Numbered from the stretch's first letter, positions 48,195 through 58,855 are shown. The stretch: 64,000 nt of DNA from Pseudomonadota bacterium (GCA_023426545.1 JAFAAN010000044.1:1-64000), one strand, 5' to 3'. Numbers and translations are program-made. Notes: generated by a model from the sequence alone, not told the origin.

Positions 48195-49202
48195 CTAGAC
48201 GCCCGCCAGCTCCGACTTCGGCTGGCGCGTCATCAGGTCCACCACCGCCGTGCGGGCGTTCTTGCCCTCGTGGGCAATCAGGTACACCTGGTGGCAGATG
48301 GGCAGCTCCACGCCCGTCTTGAGCTCCAGGTCCCGCGCGCTGCGGGCCGTCTTCACGCCCTCCGCCACCTCCTTCATCTCCGCGAGGATGTCCGGCAGCT
48401 TGCGGCCCTTGCCCAGCTCCATGCCCACGTGCCGGTTGCGGCTCAGCTCGCCGGTGCACGTCAGCACCAGGTCGCCCATGCCGGACAGGCCGGAGAGCGT
48501 CAGCGGGTTGGCGCCCTTGCGCACCGCCAGGCGCGTAATCTCCGCCAGCCCGCGGGTGATGATGGCCGCGCGCGCGTTGTGGCCCATGCCCAGCCCGTCC
48601 GCCATGCCGGCGGCAATCGCGATGACGTTCTTCAGCGCGCCGCCGTACTGCACGCCCACCACGTCCGTGGACGTGTAGCTGCGGAAGGTCTCCGTCTGCA
48701 GCGCCTTCTGGCAGCGCAGGGCCACCTTGTCCCAGTGGGAGGCGATGGTCACCACCGTGGGCATGCGCCGCGCCAGCTCCTTGGCGAAGCTGGGGCCGGA
48801 CAGCACCGCGAGGTACGGGTGGAACTCCTCCGGCAGGCAGTCCTCCAGCAGCTCCGTCATCGTCAGCAGCGTCTCGTTCTCGATGCCCTTGGACACCGTG
48901 ACGATGGGCACGTGGCGCGGCAGGAACGCCTTCGCCCTGGCCACCACCTCGCGCGTGGCGTGGCTGGGCGTGGCCAGCACCACCAGCTCCGAGCCCGCCA
49001 GCGCCTCCTGGAGGTCGTTCGTCGCCCGCACGCGCTCCGAGATGGGGATGCCCTTCAGGTACGCGGGGTTCTCATGCTGGGTGTTGATGGCCTCCACGAC
49101 GGAGGGCTCCCGCCCCCACAAGCGCACCTCTTCGCAGTTCACCGCGAGCACGTTCGCCAGGGCGGTACCGAAGGAGCCGGAGCCAATGACACTGCCACGC
49201 AT
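48195..49202 (-). CDS. gpsA: NAD(P)-dependent glycerol-3-phosphate dehydrogenase
   Basis: A 335-residue enzyme of normal length. The N-terminal Rossmann motif is VIGSGSFGTALANVLA. VSKGIENETLLTMTELLEDC, VLSGPSFAKELARRMPTVV and VGVQYGGALKNVIAIAAGMA (the catalytic Lys region) are family hallmarks, and GLAEITRLAVRKGANPLTLS precedes the C-terminal helical domain. It reduces dihydroxyacetone phosphate to sn-glycerol-3-phosphate for phospholipid synthesis. A 278-base gap without a gene (49203-49480) separates it from the next, divergent gene. Confidence 0.96.
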   Translation of the reverse strand: MRGSVIGSGSFGTALANVLAVNCEEVRLWGREPSVVEAINTQHENPAYLKGIPISERVRATNDLQEALAGSELVVLATPSHATREVVARAKAFLPRHVPIVTVSKGIENETLLTMTELLEDCLPEEFHPYLAVLSGPSFAKELARRMPTVVTIASHWDKVALRCQKALQTETFRSYTSTDVVGVQYGGALKNVIAIAAGMADGLGMGHNARAAIITRGLAEITRLAVRKGANPLTLSGLSGMGDLVLTCTGELSRNRHVGMELGKGRKLPDILAEMKEVAEGVKTARSARDLELKTGVELPICHQVYLIAHEGKNARTAVVDLMTRQPKSELAGV

Positions 49203-49480
49203 GGATGACCTCGCTAGAAACCAGTGACGACACAGCGTAGGACGTTTTCTCGCTCACGGGGACCTCCGCGCCCACGGGCACCAGAAAAGCGGTCGACCGC
49301 TCCACGCTGGGAGGCAGGCCGCCCAGCGGCACGCCAGCCCCATGGCCTGCCCGCCTGCCTGGATACCTCCAGGGACAGCGTCCGGCAGGCGCCCGCCCCC
49401 GTGGGAAACGTGACCGCGCGGGCCCTCCTCCGGTCTACCATCCGCACCGCTTCAGCATGCGCACAAGGGAGTCACACGGG

Positions 49481-50068
49481 ATGAGGGCTGGAGGGCGCGC
49501 GGCATTGTTCATGGCACTGGCGCTGGTGGGGTGCCGAAGCCGCCCCGCGGACCCACCCGCGCAGGACGCGGGCGGCGGCGGCCCGGCGGCCCCTATCGAG
49601 CGCTCGGCGTTCCCTGACTGCGAGGTGCTGCTGCCCCCCGACGAGCGCGAGACGATGCTGCCCGGCTTCACGCTGAAGCAGGAGCGCCCGTGCCCCACGT
49701 GCGGGCCGCTGTGCACGTTCCGCTCGGAGGCGGAGCCGGACGTCACCGTCTCCATCGCCTGGGACTGCGGCGCCCGGCAGACGAAGGCCGACGTCCACGA
49801 GTTGCTGGCCCCCACGCTCCAGGCCGGGGGCGTGGAGGTCCCCGCGCTCGGCCGCGCGGCGGTGCGGCGCATACCGGCCCAGGCCATGTCCCAGGTCCTC
49901 GCGTGGGATGACGACACGGACTGCGCGGTCGTCGTCACGTGGCTGGGAGGCGAGACGGAGCGGGCCGTGGAGGTGGCGCGCGCCGCCCTCATCGCCACCA
50001 CCCCCGCCGCCCTCGACGCCGGGACGCCCCTCGCCCCGGACGCAGGTGCCGCCCCGGACGCGCCCTGA
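49481..50068 (+). CDS. Putative lipoprotein
   Basis: A 195-residue protein; GGGAG lies nine bases before the ATG at 49481. The signal RAGGRAALFMALALVGC has lipobox LVGC. The mature part has four Cys in a compact stretch, ERPCPTCGPLCTFRSEAEPD, then a mixed domain (VSIAWDCGARQTKADVHELL). The end is Ala/Pro/Asp-rich. The Cys cluster may form disulfides or bind metal. No family recognised. Confidence 0.65.
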   Translation: MRAGGRAALFMALALVGCRSRPADPPAQDAGGGGPAAPIERSAFPDCEVLLPPDERETMLPGFTLKQERPCPTCGPLCTFRSEAEPDVTVSIAWDCGARQTKADVHELLAPTLQAGGVEVPALGRAAVRRIPAQAMSQVLAWDDDTDCAVVVTWLGGETERAVEVARAALIATTPAALDAGTPLAPDAGAAPDAP

Positions 50069-50228
50069 GCCGGGCGCCCCGCCTACGGCGTCGCGAATGC
50101 TTGCACCAACGCCTCCCCGAAGTCGATGCCGTCCACGTGCCCGGGGAGAGGGGGCGGCACGCCCGGGAGGCACCGGAATCGAAACGCCACGAGCGTGTAG
50201 CGCCGGGTGGGAGTAAAGGAGAAGGGCC

Positions 50229-51758
50229 GTGTCCCGCACTCCCCCACGCATCCTCAACTTCCGGCGCACGTTCGCCCTGCTCATCCTCCTGGTGGTCCTG
50301 CCATCGGCGGGCCTGTCCGGCTTCGGCGTGGTCGCCATCATCAACGAGCGCGCGGCCGTGGAGAAACGGCTGGAGGCCGCCTGGCGTGGAACGTTGGAGT
50401 CCCTGTCGGAGGAGCTGCCGCGCATCCTCGCCTCGGCCACCCTGGAGGAGGTGGACGGTCAGCTCCAGTTCGTGCTGCCCGGCGGCCGCTCCGTCTCCGA
50501 GCCGGAGGGGACCTTCCAACTGGCCGATGGACAGATACGCACGCGCGACGCCCAGCTCGCGGAGGCGCTCGCCTCGGTGCTGCCGGAAGCAGGCGGGCTG
50601 CCCACCGAGCCCACCGTCTTCTCGCTCACGGCGGGCGGGCGCGCGGTGCTGGTGGCCGCCGAGCGGCGCGACGGCGCGGTGCACGGCGTCCGGCTGTCCG
50701 TGCAGGCGCTGGAGTCCGAGCTGGCCGAGCGCGTGGACCCGCGGGCCGTCACCAGCGAGCCGGTGCGCTTCGCCCTACTGCCCGTGCCCCGCGACGCCTC
50801 CGAGGGCGGGCTGATGGGGCGCCTGGTGTCGGAGGTGGCGCAGGCGCGCGCCAGCGCCCTGGGCCCCACGGGGCTGGCCGAGCGCGTGCTCTCCTCGCCC
50901 CTCCAGGACTTCCGGCTGGTGGTGCTCCCCACGGGTGAAGACCCGGTGGCCCGGGCCTCCACGCGCAACCGCGTGCTGTACGGCGTGCTGCTGGGCCTCT
51001 TCTACCTGACGCTCACCTTCGGCGTCGTCTATACCGGCCGCGCGCTCTACCGCGAGGCGCAGCTGTCGCGGATGAAGACGGACTTCGTGTCACTGGTGAG
51101 TCACGAGCTGCGCACGCCCCTCACGTCCATCCGCATGTTCATCGAGACACTCGCCCTGGGGCGCTTGCAGGACCCGGCGCAGATGCAGCAGGTGCTCAAC
51201 CTGCTGATGCGCGAGACGGAGCGGCTGTCGATTTTCGTCGAGCGCGTGCTGGACTGGGCCCGCATCGATGGCGGGCGCAAGGTGTACCAGCGCGAAAGCG
51301 TGCAGGTGCCGGAGCTGGTGGGCGCGGCCGTGGAGGCCTTCCGCACCCAGCGCATGGAGGACGGCGTGGACCTGACAGTGGACGTGCCCGAGGGGCTTCC
51401 CGCCCTGGACGTGGACCGGGCCGCGGTCGCCGGCGCGCTGCTCAACCTGTTGCAGAATGCCTACAAGTACAGTGGGCCGGACAACCGCCGCATCACCCTC
51501 ACGGTGCGCGGCGGAGGCAAGTGGGTGGACCTGTCGGTGGAGGACAATGGCGTGGGCATCGCCGCCAAGGAGCGCAAGCGCATCTTCGAGCGCTTCTATC
51601 GTGTGGACAACCTGCTGACGCGCAGGACGGAAGGCAGCGGCCTGGGGCTGGCCATCACCCGGCGCATCATCGAGACCCACGGAGGCCGCATCTCCGTGCA
51701 GAGCGAGCCCGGCAAGGGCAGCCGGTTCACCATCCATCTCCCGGCGGGGAAGGCATGA
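50229..51758 (+). CDS. Sensor histidine kinase, membrane-bound
   Basis: A 509-residue kinase with a GTG start preceded by GGAG at 7 bases. TM1 is FALLILLVVLPSAGLSGFGV and TM2 VLYGVLLGLFYLTLTFGVVY, with a periplasmic sensor region of about 220 residues between. The HisKA domain begins right after TM2 with no HAMP: DFVSLVSHELRTPLTSIRMF, phospho-His292. The ATPase domain has NLLQNAYKYSGPDNR (N box), VEDNGVGIAAKERKRIFERF (G1) and GSGLGLAITRRI (G2). The response-regulator gene overlaps the stop. Signal unknown. Confidence 0.93.
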   Translation: MSRTPPRILNFRRTFALLILLVVLPSAGLSGFGVVAIINERAAVEKRLEAAWRGTLESLSEELPRILASATLEEVDGQLQFVLPGGRSVSEPEGTFQLADGQIRTRDAQLAEALASVLPEAGGLPTEPTVFSLTAGGRAVLVAAERRDGAVHGVRLSVQALESELAERVDPRAVTSEPVRFALLPVPRDASEGGLMGRLVSEVAQARASALGPTGLAERVLSSPLQDFRLVVLPTGEDPVARASTRNRVLYGVLLGLFYLTLTFGVVYTGRALYREAQLSRMKTDFVSLVSHELRTPLTSIRMFIETLALGRLQDPAQMQQVLNLLMRETERLSIFVERVLDWARIDGGRKVYQRESVQVPELVGAAVEAFRTQRMEDGVDLTVDVPEGLPALDVDRAAVAGALLNLLQNAYKYSGPDNRRITLTVRGGGKWVDLSVEDNGVGIAAKERKRIFERFYRVDNLLTRRTEGSGLGLAITRRIIETHGGRISVQSEPGKGSRFTIHLPAGKA

Positions 51759-52450
51759 GCGACAAGACGCGGAGCATCCTGGTCGTGGAGGACGACCTGT
51801 CCATCCTCACCGGCCTGTCCATGAACCTGCGCATCGAGGGCTACGAGGTGCTCCAGGCCCAGGACGGCCGCACCGGCCTGGCCCGCGCGCTGGACGAGTC
51901 GCCGGACCTGATGGTGCTGGACGTCATGCTGCCGGAGCTCAACGGCTTCGAGGTCCTCAAGGAGCTGCGCCAGCGCGGGCGGGACACGCCCGTCGTCGTG
52001 CTCTCCGCCAAGGGCATGGAGACGGACAAGATTCTGGGCCTCAACCTGGGCGCGGACGACTACGTGGTGAAGCCGTTCGGCCTCCAGGAGCTGCTGGCCC
52101 GCATCAAGGCCGTGCTGCGCCGGCGCTACCCGGCCGCGGGCTCGGGGTCGCCGCCGGTGACGTTCAGCGACGTGAGCGTGGACATGGCCGCCCGCACGGT
52201 GGCGCGCGATGGCACGCCCGTGGAGCTCACCGCGCAGGAGTTCAAGCTGCTGGCGCACTTCCTCGCGCACCCCGGCCGCACCTTCACCCGCGAGGAGCTG
52301 CTGTCCGGCGCGTGGGGCTACCACTACGAGGGCAGCGCCCGCACCGTGGACAACTTCATGCGCCAGCTGCGCCTGAAGTTCGAGCCCGACCCGGAGACCC
52401 CCCGCCACTTCCTCACCGTGCGCGGCCTGGGCTACCGCTTCGAGCGCTGA
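51755..52450 (+). CDS. OmpR-family response regulator
   Basis: A 231-residue regulator whose ATG overlaps the kinase stop (ATGA). Receiver: VVEDD pocket, Asp56 in LMVLDVMLPELNGF, Lys106 in DDYVVKPFGLQELL. The winged-helix output domain follows: ELTAQEFKLLAHFLAHPGRT, and VDNFMRQLRLKFEPDPETPR then HFLTVRGLGYRF. It would be phosphorylated by the kinase and bind promoters as a dimer. It ends 3 bases before the convergent methyltransferase. Confidence 0.94.
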   Translation: MSDKTRSILVVEDDLSILTGLSMNLRIEGYEVLQAQDGRTGLARALDESPDLMVLDVMLPELNGFEVLKELRQRGRDTPVVVLSAKGMETDKILGLNLGADDYVVKPFGLQELLARIKAVLRRRYPAAGSGSPPVTFSDVSVDMAARTVARDGTPVELTAQEFKLLAHFLAHPGRTFTREELLSGAWGYHYEGSARTVDNFMRQLRLKFEPDPETPRHFLTVRGLGYRFER

Positions 52451-52453
52451 GGC

Positions 52454-53125
52454 TCAGGGCCCAGCGATGCCGATGTGGCGCGAGTCCTCCAGGTCGAAGG
52501 GCTTGCCGTCGAAGCGGCCGTAGCGCTCGCGCGGCACGAGCCCCGCGGACGTGAGGGCCGCGTCCAGCTCCTCCGGCGAGAAGTGCCGCAGCTTCAGGCG
52601 GCGGATGGCGATGGGCCCGCCCGGCGGCCGCCGCTCGCGCAGGTGGCGCGCGAAGAAGGGACGGCGGGGCTCCAGCCCCGCGCCGGGGGCCTCGTCATCC
52701 CGGGGGAGCACCGGCTCACGCGGCGTGTTGAGCACGTCGTACACGAAGGTGCCGTCCGGCGTGAGGTGGTGACGCACCGTGGCCAGCAGGGCCTCCAGGT
52801 CATCCGGGCCCGGCATGAGCCCCAGCGCGTGCTGGGGGGCGAGCACCAGGGGAAAGCGCTCGGGCAGGCGGAGCGAGCGGAGGTCGGCCACCAGGAAGCG
52901 GGCCCTGCCAGCCACGTCCGCGGGCTCCATGGCACGCCGCTCCTCGGCGGAGCGAATCATCACCTCGGAAGGGTCGACCCCCACGGTGGAGAAGCCGTCT
53001 TCCGCCAGCGCCCATGCCACCCGGCCATTCGCGGCGCCCAGCACCAGGACGGGGCCGCCGTGCTCGGCCGCCTGGCGGGCGTAGAAGAGGAGGTCCGGCT
53101 CCTGTCCGACAAGAGAAAGTGGCAT
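52454..53125 (-). CDS. SAM-dependent methyltransferase
   Basis: A 223-residue class I methyltransferase. Motif I is PVLVLGAANGRVAWALAEDG, followed by VGVDPSEVMIRSAEERRAME (motif II/SAM ribose) and the motif IV-like FPLVLAPQHALGLMPGPDDL. The C-terminus RFDGKPFDLEDSRHIGIAGP is typical of small-molecule methyltransferases. The ATG at 53125 has GGAG four bases before it; an ATG at 53152 is an alternative. Substrate unknown. Confidence 0.8.
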   Translation of the reverse strand: MPLSLVGQEPDLLFYARQAAEHGGPVLVLGAANGRVAWALAEDGFSTVGVDPSEVMIRSAEERRAMEPADVAGRARFLVADLRSLRLPERFPLVLAPQHALGLMPGPDDLEALLATVRHHLTPDGTFVYDVLNTPREPVLPRDDEAPGAGLEPRRPFFARHLRERRPPGGPIAIRRLKLRHFSPEELDAALTSAGLVPRERYGRFDGKPFDLEDSRHIGIAGP

Positions 53126-53360
53126 CCGGCTCCGCGCGTCATGACCACCCATTTCTGAGAGGACGTAGCACGAATCAGGCCTCCCCCGGGACAGGCACGT
53201 ACGCACACAGGGAAGCGGATTGCCCAACCGGTGTCCGGCCGGCGACGCACGCCCCGCGCGCCCAGGCGGGGCGTGCTGGCACCATCCTTGCGAACGAGTG
53301 GGGCTGAACAGGACGGCCCACTTCGGGTCAGTCTGCTTTTCAGCAGGGGACGGTGACGAG

Positions 53361-55037
53361 ATGAAGGGCGGATGGCGATGGGCGGGCGCGCTCTGCGTGG
53401 TGGGCACGGTGTGGGTCGCGGGCTGTGGCGCTGGGAGTGAAACGACGAGCCCCGAGGGCCTGGGCAATCCCCCCTCGGAATCGCCTCAGAGCCCGGAAGA
53501 CGACGCCGGAACCCCCGACGCGGGGCCGAGCACCCCGGACGCCGGGCCGGACACCCCGGATGGCGGGGGCGAGCAAGAGCCCGACGGCGGCGCTTCGGAC
53601 TCGGGCACGCCGGCCGACGACGGTGGCACACCTGCCGACGATGGTGGCACGCCGGCCGACGACGGTGGCACACCGGACGGCGGGCCCGTGGAGGTGCCGC
53701 TGCCCACGCCCTCCGCGGCGGGCTGGGAGTTCTTCGGTCGAGAGGCCGGCGGCCCCCGCTTCGTGTACGGCGTGAGCGCGGACGCCTCCGGCAACATCTG
53801 GGTGGCGGGCGGTGAAGAGGGGCTCTTCCTGATGAAGAAGGGCGAGCGCACCTTCCGCCACTTCACGATGGCGGACGGCCTGCGGCCCTACGGCTACATG
53901 CCGGACGGCAGCGCGCCTCCGGGGCCGAAGTACCTCAAGGTCATCTCCGTGGCGGGCGCGTGGGATGACACCGTCTTCGTGGGCTACGAGGGCATGCCGG
54001 GCGACGGCGCGCTCCACTGCGAGAACAACTGGGACAGCAACGTGCCGGACCCGGCCCGCTACAAGAGCGGCGATGCAGACCGGGTGACGCTGCGCGCGAA
54101 CGGCGCGCTCGACGTCGTGCACTACGACATCTCGTCGGGGCCGGGCGTCGTCGGGGACGAGCCCCAAGGCCGCGAGAAGCTCTGCAACGTCTGGCGCATC
54201 GCCTACGACGCGAGCACCCGCAGCGTCTGGTTTGGCGCCAACCACGGCTTCGCCCGGGGCAAGGCCGACTACTCAGGCAACCCCACGTGTAACGGGCAGC
54301 TCCGCTGCTCGGGCGTGGAGGAGCACTCGCACCCGGCCATCAACGCGTATGTCTATGCGAATCCCACGGAGGACCGGAAGCAGTACGGCGAGGACCGGAG
54401 CCGGTGGAGGGTGCAGCCCGCGCTGCTCACGGATGCGTACTGGGGCCTGGGTGTGCGGCCGGACGGGGATGTCTGGGTCGGAGGCGCCAACCGGACGACG
54501 CGCTACTTCTACGGCACCGTCGGGATGAACTTCTGGGAGGGCCAGAAGCGCACGGAGGCCAAGGCCCATGCGTGGAACCGCATCGACATCTGGCGGGACG
54601 CGGTGGGCGAGGAGCACTTTTCGCGTCCGGAGCAACGCACGGATGACCTGGTCTCCGGCATCGCCGTCGTGGGGTCCTCCGCGTGGGTGGGCTCCTTCGG
54701 CCACGGGCTCGCGGAGCTGGACGACAACGGACAGGTGGTGCGCACGCTGAAGAACGAGCTGGCCGCGCCGCACGTGGCCAGTGTCGCCGCGGACCCTGCC
54801 AACGGCAGCATCTGGGCTGGCCATAGCTGGGGCGGTGGCCTCTCGCGTGTCCGAGGGGGCGCCGTCACCCACTACGGGCTCTCCGTGCTCGGGCCCGAGC
54901 TGTCCACCCTGCGCGTGCCCGACATCCAGGTGGACCGCTCCGGCCCGCGCCGCCGCATGCTGGTCGCCTTCCAGGGCGCCACGCTGGCCGACGGCACGGT
55001 GATGCCGGGCACCATTGGCATCTACTCCGGGGACTGA
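53361..55037 (+). CDS. Large beta-propeller-like lipoprotein with repeat linker
   Basis: A 558-residue protein. The signal RWAGALCVVGTVWVAGC has lipobox VAGC. A linker of about 90 residues follows, rich in Pro/Asp/Gly with repeated TPDAGP and TPADDGG. Then come about 430 residues with repeated blade-like strands and Trp/Gly turns (YGVSADASGNIWVAGGEEGL, YDASTRSVWFGANHGFARG, LGVRPDGDVWVGGANRTTR, VAADPANGSIWAGHSWGGGL), as in two-component-regulator-type propellers. It would sit on the outer membrane. The 235-base gap before it likely holds its promoter. Confidence 0.75.
   Translation: MKGGWRWAGALCVVGTVWVAGCGAGSETTSPEGLGNPPSESPQSPEDDAGTPDAGPSTPDAGPDTPDGGGEQEPDGGASDSGTPADDGGTPADDGGTPADDGGTPDGGPVEVPLPTPSAAGWEFFGREAGGPRFVYGVSADASGNIWVAGGEEGLFLMKKGERTFRHFTMADGLRPYGYMPDGSAPPGPKYLKVISVAGAWDDTVFVGYEGMPGDGALHCENNWDSNVPDPARYKSGDADRVTLRANGALDVVHYDISSGPGVVGDEPQGREKLCNVWRIAYDASTRSVWFGANHGFARGKADYSGNPTCNGQLRCSGVEEHSHPAINAYVYANPTEDRKQYGEDRSRWRVQPALLTDAYWGLGVRPDGDVWVGGANRTTRYFYGTVGMNFWEGQKRTEAKAHAWNRIDIWRDAVGEEHFSRPEQRTDDLVSGIAVVGSSAWVGSFGHGLAELDDNGQVVRTLKNELAAPHVASVAADPANGSIWAGHSWGGGLSRVRGGAVTHYGLSVLGPELSTLRVPDIQVDRSGPRRRMLVAFQGATLADGTVMPGTIGIYSGD
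53604..53666 (+). repeat. Three 21-bp in-frame tandem repeats in the lipoprotein linker
   Basis: Units of GGCACGCCGGCCGACGACGG plus T, at 53604, 53625 and 53646, encode GTPADDG three times. Third-position changes between copies show they are not brand new. Such arrays change length easily. Confidence 0.9.
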
Positions 55038-55053
55038 GCGGCGCACCGCGCGG

Positions 55054-55635
55054 CTACTTGTACCAGGGGTAGGTCAGGTTGGAGGGGAGCAGGAAGGCCC
55101 AGCCCGCATCGATGACCACAGGTCCCTTGCCGGGCCTTCCATAGACTTCCACCGGGACCCTGGAGACCCCTTCGTCGTAGGGGTATGCCATTGGCATATC
55201 CCCGGTTCGCAGATGCACGTTCCGAAGCGCCACGCGGTGCTCCTTCACGTCGTACAGCGTGGCCACGAAGAGAATCTGCTCGTCGTCGCTCACCACTTTC
55301 TTGCGCAGCACTGACATCAGCATCGGGGTCCGCTCATCCGCCATCACGCTTCGAATGAGTTCCCGCGTGTTGCGCGGCCCACGCCAGAGCATCAGCCCGC
55401 CGACAATGAGCATGCCGATGCCCAAGAAGAGGACCGGACCGCGCTCCATCAGTTCGTGCCGTCCTGCCGCCATGAGCTGGTGCAACGGAGGCAACCCATA
55501 GAGCATCGCCACCGCCCCCGGGAGGGCCATCACGACGCCTGTCCGGCGGGTCAACGACAGGTCCTGTTGCAACGCGGCAATCAACGCGTCACGGTTCAAC
55601 TGCGCGGTCCTCGTCAGAGAGCTCGCGTTCGACAT
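55054..55635 (-). CDS. Hypothetical protein with two transmembrane segments
   Basis: A 193-residue protein. A soluble N-terminal helix (RTAQLNRDALIAALQQDLSL) precedes two close membrane helices (VVMALPGAVAMLYGLPPL, PVLFLGIGMLIVGGLMLWRG). The C-terminal 100 residues are cytoplasmic in style (NTRELIRSVMADERTPMLMS, FVATLYDVKEHRVALRNVHL). Codon use is less GC-biased than in its neighbours. Convergent with the lipoprotein at 53361, 16 bases apart. No family recognised. Confidence 0.7.
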   Translation of the reverse strand: MSNASSLTRTAQLNRDALIAALQQDLSLTRRTGVVMALPGAVAMLYGLPPLHQLMAAGRHELMERGPVLFLGIGMLIVGGLMLWRGPRNTRELIRSVMADERTPMLMSVLRKKVVSDDEQILFVATLYDVKEHRVALRNVHLRTGDMPMAYPYDEGVSRVPVEVYGRPGKGPVVIDAGWAFLLPSNLTYPWYK

Positions 55636-56044
55636 CGTGTCGGGCCTCCGGACTCGATGCTCAGCGTCCTAAGCCGGCCCGCCTGCCGCCGATAGGGCCA
55701 ATGAACGTTCCGGGGGCTCTCCAGGCCGGAAAGTAGCCCGAGCCCTACCGAAATGGGACTCCCGCCATTTCCTCGCGAAGGCGAGGAAGCCCCCCGGCCG
55801 TGCAACGCGTCTTGCAGCTGCACCCACGGACGCTCCGCGCGTACTTCCTCCCGCCTACGGTCCGGACCACAATCCCGAGGCGCAATGCGAGCGTGAGGCG
55901 GAACCGCATCAGTCGCGAGCACACTTCAGGCCGAATTGGGCGCAAGATTCTCAAGCCGGCACGGCCGCCCGCTGGGCGGGGCGTCGTCCCGCGGGACAGG
56001 AAGTCACCACGGGACGCGAAGGCATCCTAGAATCCCCGCCGGCC
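55636..56044. other. Gap without a recognisable gene, lower GC
   Basis: About 410 bases between the membrane protein (minus) and the sigma-54 activator (plus). Short open frames exist but have poor codon bias and no family likeness. A perfect 8-bp hairpin TTCCTCGC-GAAG-GCGAGGAA lies at 55769-55788. TAGAAT at 56029-56034, 10 bases before the activator ATG, could be a -10 box, but no good -35 is seen. The region must carry both promoters and may include remains of a lost gene. Confidence 0.5.
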
Positions 56045-57409
<1,365 letters not shown>

Positions 57410-57489
57410 AGCCCCCGCGGCGATGCGGCGGGCCGGACTGGCCAACAGCGGACGGAGTGGAGAACCCGCTCGTGACAGCGGGACGGGCC

Positions 57490-57507
57490 GTGGCATGGTC
57501 TCGCCAC
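57490..57507. promoter_or_regulatory. Short inverted repeat upstream of the DUF3332-like gene
   Basis: GTGGC and GCCAC are 8 bases apart, 40 bases before the ATG. It also looks roughly like a sigma-54 promoter (TGGCA then GC) but the spacing is one base short. An operator is possible. Confidence 0.25.
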
Positions 57508-57546
57508 AATCGGAGTGAAACCCTCCCCCACTAGGAGACGTCAAGA

Positions 57547-58182
57547 ATGAAGCGTCCGTCCCCCTGGCTCGCCATCGCGTTCGCCGGATTCATGTCCCTG
57601 CACGCGACCGGCTGCTTCGGTCAGTTCAAGCTCACGCAGAAGATCTGGAACTTCAACAAGAACATCTCCGGCAACAAGTTCGTGCAGTGGCTGATGTTCC
57701 TCGTGCTGACCATCATCCCCGTCTACGAGCTGGGCGTGTTCATCGACTCGATTGTCGTCAACAGCATCGAGTTCTGGACCGGCAGCAACCCGGTCGCCAG
57801 CGCCGACGGGAGCGACAACAACACCCGCATCGTCAAGCTGAGCCCCACGGACACCCTGCGCCTGTCGCGCGACGTGGAGACCGGCGTCATGCGCATCGAG
57901 TTGGAGCGCGAGGGCCACGAGACGATGGTCCGCTACTTCGAGCCGCTGGAGGACGGCATGGTCGTCCGCGACGACGCGGGCACGATGCTCATCCAGGCCC
58001 AGGAGACGGCGGATGGCGCTGTGGCGGTGACGGATGCCTCCGGCACCACCCTGACGGTCCACGCCCGTGACGCGCTGGCCGTGGCCCGCCGCGTGTACGA
58101 AGAGGGCGGCGCGCAGGCCCTCGCGCAGCACACCGTGGCCCAGGCCTCCATGTCCCAGGGCCTCGCCTGCGTGGCGCGGTAG
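57547..58182 (+). CDS. DUF3332-like membrane/envelope protein
   Basis: A 211-residue protein. The signal KRPSPWLAIAFAGFMSLHAT ends at GC, a likely lipobox-type site (ATGC). Then come FGQFKLTQKIWNFNKNISGN, one membrane helix (FVQWLMFLVLTIIPVYELGV) and VNSIEFWTGSNPVASAD, which match my memory of DUF3332. The last 120 residues are a beta domain (IVKLSPTDTLRLSRDVETGV) and a short helix. AGGAG lies 9 bases before the ATG. The role of DUF3332 is unknown. Next to the sigma-54 activator but probably with its own promoter. Confidence 0.75.
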   Translation: MKRPSPWLAIAFAGFMSLHATGCFGQFKLTQKIWNFNKNISGNKFVQWLMFLVLTIIPVYELGVFIDSIVVNSIEFWTGSNPVASADGSDNNTRIVKLSPTDTLRLSRDVETGVMRIELEREGHETMVRYFEPLEDGMVVRDDAGTMLIQAQETADGAVAVTDASGTTLTVHARDALAVARRVYEEGGAQALAQHTVAQASMSQGLACVAR

Positions 58183-58198
58183 CCAACTCCGCGCCAAC

Positions 58199-58251
58199 CT
58201 GTTCGGGAGTGTCGGGGCATCGGCGTCACCCAACCCGACATTTCCGAACAG
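58199..58251. terminator. Long 18-bp inverted repeat between convergent genes
   Basis: CTGTTCGGGAGTGTCGGG and CCCGACATTTCCGAACAG pair over 18 positions, sixteen Watson-Crick plus two G-U, around a 17-base loop. It fills the gap between the DUF3332-like gene and the lipoprotein gene and can end transcription from both. Confidence 0.7.
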
Positions 58252-58282
58252 CCACCCGCCTGATGCGCTCCGGCCCCTCCCG

Positions 58283-58855
58283 TTATTCGGGAAGCGTGCC
58301 CGCGTCGGGAGGGACACCCCCGTCGAGCAGCTCGCCCGGCTCGGGGCCGAAGCTCGCGTCCCGGGCCACCACGGAGAAGGTGCCCTCCAGGTTGCGGCCA
58401 GCGCCGTAGCCGTCCCCCCGGCGGAAGGACATGGAGAAATCCCCGCGCGTGGACTCGCCCGGGTTGCCTCCGGATTCCAGCTTCAGGTCGCCTTTGTGCA
58501 CCGGCCCGAAGGCGCGCACGGGCTCGCCCGCGGCGAGGTGCACCACGGTGGCCCGGGCCCGGCCCGAGGGCGTGGTGCCCGCCAGGTCCACCTTCGCGCC
58601 CGGACGGAGGTCCAGTCCCTCGGTGGACACCGTGAGCCGGACCACCAGGTCCACGTCCAGGTCGTTGTTCCGGTAGTAGCTGACCTGGAAGGCCTCCGCG
58701 TTGCGCAGCACCTCCACGCGGGACACCTCCAGCGGGAAGAGCTCGGACACGCTGCCGCCCAGCGAGTTGTCTGACAGGCCACACGCGGTCAGCCCCGCGC
58801 CGGAGACCACGGCGGCCAGCCCCACGGCGGCGAGTGACCGGAACCCGCGCGTCAT
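58283..58855 (-). CDS. Putative lipoprotein, second gene of pair
   Basis: A 190-residue protein; its ATG overlaps the previous gene's stop by 4 bases. The signal RGFRSLAAVGLAAVVSGAGL ends TAC with a fair lipobox (LTAC). The body is beta-rich (FPLEVSRVEVLRNAEAFQVS, DLVVRLTVSTEGLDLRPGAK, FSMSFRRGDGYGAGRNLEGT) and ends in a Pro/Asp/Gly tail. No family recognised. Likely works with the overlapping lipoprotein. Confidence 0.68.
   Translation of the reverse strand: MTRGFRSLAAVGLAAVVSGAGLTACGLSDNSLGGSVSELFPLEVSRVEVLRNAEAFQVSYYRNNDLDVDLVVRLTVSTEGLDLRPGAKVDLAGTTPSGRARATVVHLAAGEPVRAFGPVHKGDLKLESGGNPGESTRGDFSMSFRRGDGYGAGRNLEGTFSVVARDASFGPEPGELLDGGVPPDAGTLPE

Noticed and set aside
55745..55954. A 69-residue Arg-rich minus-strand frame
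   Set aside because: No GC3 bias, no ribosome site and no family likeness; treated as gap.
57490..57507. Sigma-54 promoter before the DUF3332-like gene
   Set aside because: TGGCA and GC elements are there but the GG-to-GC spacing is one base short of that required.
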